The notes beneath the pieces are model-generated. The model had not been told where the DNA came from, did no database searches, and saw only the letters and a program-made list of their open reading frames with translations. Shown here in pieces: positions 29,996 through 30,569 of a stretch of 30,569 bases of DNA (position 1 is the stretch's first letter; each line of letters begins with the position of its first letter). Origin of the DNA: UBA2231 sp964415175 (GTDB lineage Bacteria > Elusimicrobiota > Elusimicrobia > Elusimicrobiales > UBA9959); NCBI GenBank assembly GCA_964415175.1, contig CAYPYG010000032.1:1-30569 (forward strand). Reading direction: 5' to 3'. The position numbers and the translations under genes are program-made.

Positions 29996-30451
29996 ATGAA
30001 AATAGCCATCGCCAGCGACCACGCGGGCTTCCCGCTCAAGGCGGCCCTCATCCACAAGCTCCGGATGCTCGGCCACGAGATCTCCGACCTGGGCACCAGT
30101 TCGCCCAACGAGTCCGTCGACTATCCCGACTTCGCCGCCGCCGCGGCCCGCGCGGTGGCCGGCGGCCAGGCCCGCCGCGGCATAGTGGTCTGCGGCAGCG
30201 GCGTGGGCGCCTGCGTGGCCGCCAACAAGTTCAAGGGCGTGCGCGCCGGCCTCTGCCACGACACCTACTCGGCCCACCAGGGCGTGGAGCACGACGACAT
30301 CAACGTCCTCTGCCTGGGCGCCCGCGTCATAGGCGAGAGCCTGGCGCTCGAGATCGCCTCGGCCTTCCTGGGCGCGGAGTTCAGCAACGAGGAACGCCAC
30401 GTCCGCCGCCTCGACAAGGTCAAAAAGTTCGAAGAAGGCCTCTCTTCCTGA
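29996..30451 (+). CDS. rpiB: Ribose-5-phosphate isomerase B
   Basis: A 151-residue RpiB/LacAB-family isomerase. It interconverts ribose 5-phosphate and ribulose 5-phosphate in the pentose phosphate pathway; cytosolic dimer in the family. Active-site residues are in place: SDHAGF (7-12), C66 in the VVCGSGVG loop (enolisation base) and H99 in EHDDINVL. AGGAG lies about 6 nt before the ATG. It sits at the end of the Bat cluster, 8 nt after batE, and is probably co-transcribed with it without sharing its role. No T-run terminator follows within the window. Confidence 0.96.
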   Translation: MKIAIASDHAGFPLKAALIHKLRMLGHEISDLGTSSPNESVDYPDFAAAAARAVAGGQARRGIVVCGSGVGACVAANKFKGVRAGLCHDTYSAHQGVEHDDINVLCLGARVIGESLALEIASAFLGAEFSNEERHVRRLDKVKKFEEGLSS

Positions 30452-30481
30452 CAGCGGCCCCCGAAGCCTCCAGCTAGCCGG

Positions 30482-30526
30482 CAGGTCGGCTCACCCCGGG
30501 GATATGCGGCGAGCCACATGAGGAGC
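30482..30526 (+). repeat. Right copy of outward-facing 45-nt element
   Basis: This stretch matches the minus strand of 45-1 at 39 of 45 positions, ending in cggcgagccacatgaggagc, which differs from the left copy at one base. GGCTC (30488-30492) pairs with GAGCC (30511-30515). The sequence continues with a GGGTTCAAGCCC segment reminiscent of a tRNA T-loop at 30557-30568. It follows rpiB, has no open frame of note, and is probably cut off by the window end. I found no convincing full tRNA fold. Confidence 0.55.
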
Positions 30527-30569
30527 AACTGTAATGTCTGACAGGCGGATTTTCACGGGTTCAAGCCCC

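Noticed and set aside
30506..30569. Partial tRNA at the right edge, suggested by GGGTTCAAGCCC
   Set aside because: The T-arm-like segment is fine, but no D arm, anticodon arm or conserved T8/A14/GG pattern fits upstream at tRNA distances.

Overview
The window reads as GC-rich bacterial chromosome with no plasmid, phage or insertion-sequence genes. Frequent ATA (Ile) and AGG (Arg) codons, a secreted kelch/FnIII protein carrying a type IX-secretion-like C-terminal domain beside a PorV-like barrel gene, and complete MoxR/Bat genes suggest a free-living Gram-negative of a deep lineage such as Elusimicrobiota. That assignment is inference: no rRNA gene is present. Most genes are tightly packed, and many stop and start codons overlap (ATGA, GTGA).

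Left part (1-9696): a non-coding stretch with a long-range inverted repeat, an RlmI-type rRNA methyltransferase followed by a response regulator with an HD-GYP output domain, a leftward P2-type cation ATPase, a divergent acyl-CoA synthetase coupled to a CCA-adding/poly(A) polymerase-family enzyme, a small secreted protein of unknown function, and folE. Three hairpin terminators separate these units.

Middle part (9697-20282): tRNA-Gly(CCC), a membrane-anchored CBM48-like protein that seems to need a CTG start, a 1918-residue kelch/FnIII surface protein translationally coupled to a PorV-like outer-membrane protein, speD and a speE-like gene for polyamine synthesis, a DksA-type RNA polymerase regulator, and a leftward RDD membrane protein.

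Right part (20283-30451): one long rightward cluster holding a class II glutamine amidotransferase, a membrane-anchored HEAT-repeat protein, moxR, a DUF58 gene, a BatD/DUF4381-like gene, batA, a batB-batC fusion, batD, batE and rpiB. MoxR, DUF58 and the VWA proteins probably form a chaperone-like envelope assembly; this is known of the family but not proven for any of these genes.

Three observations stand out. First, several genes have an extended -10 box (TGNTANAAT-like) only 8-12 nt before the ATG and no Shine-Dalgarno sequence, which suggests leaderless mRNAs. Second, the same arrangement occurs inside the batB-batC fusion exactly where a separate BatC with its own signal peptide would begin. 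Third, the two window ends carry outward-facing copies of a 45-nt element (39 of 45 identical) whose differences preserve a stem, suggesting a repeated structured RNA cut off by the window edges.
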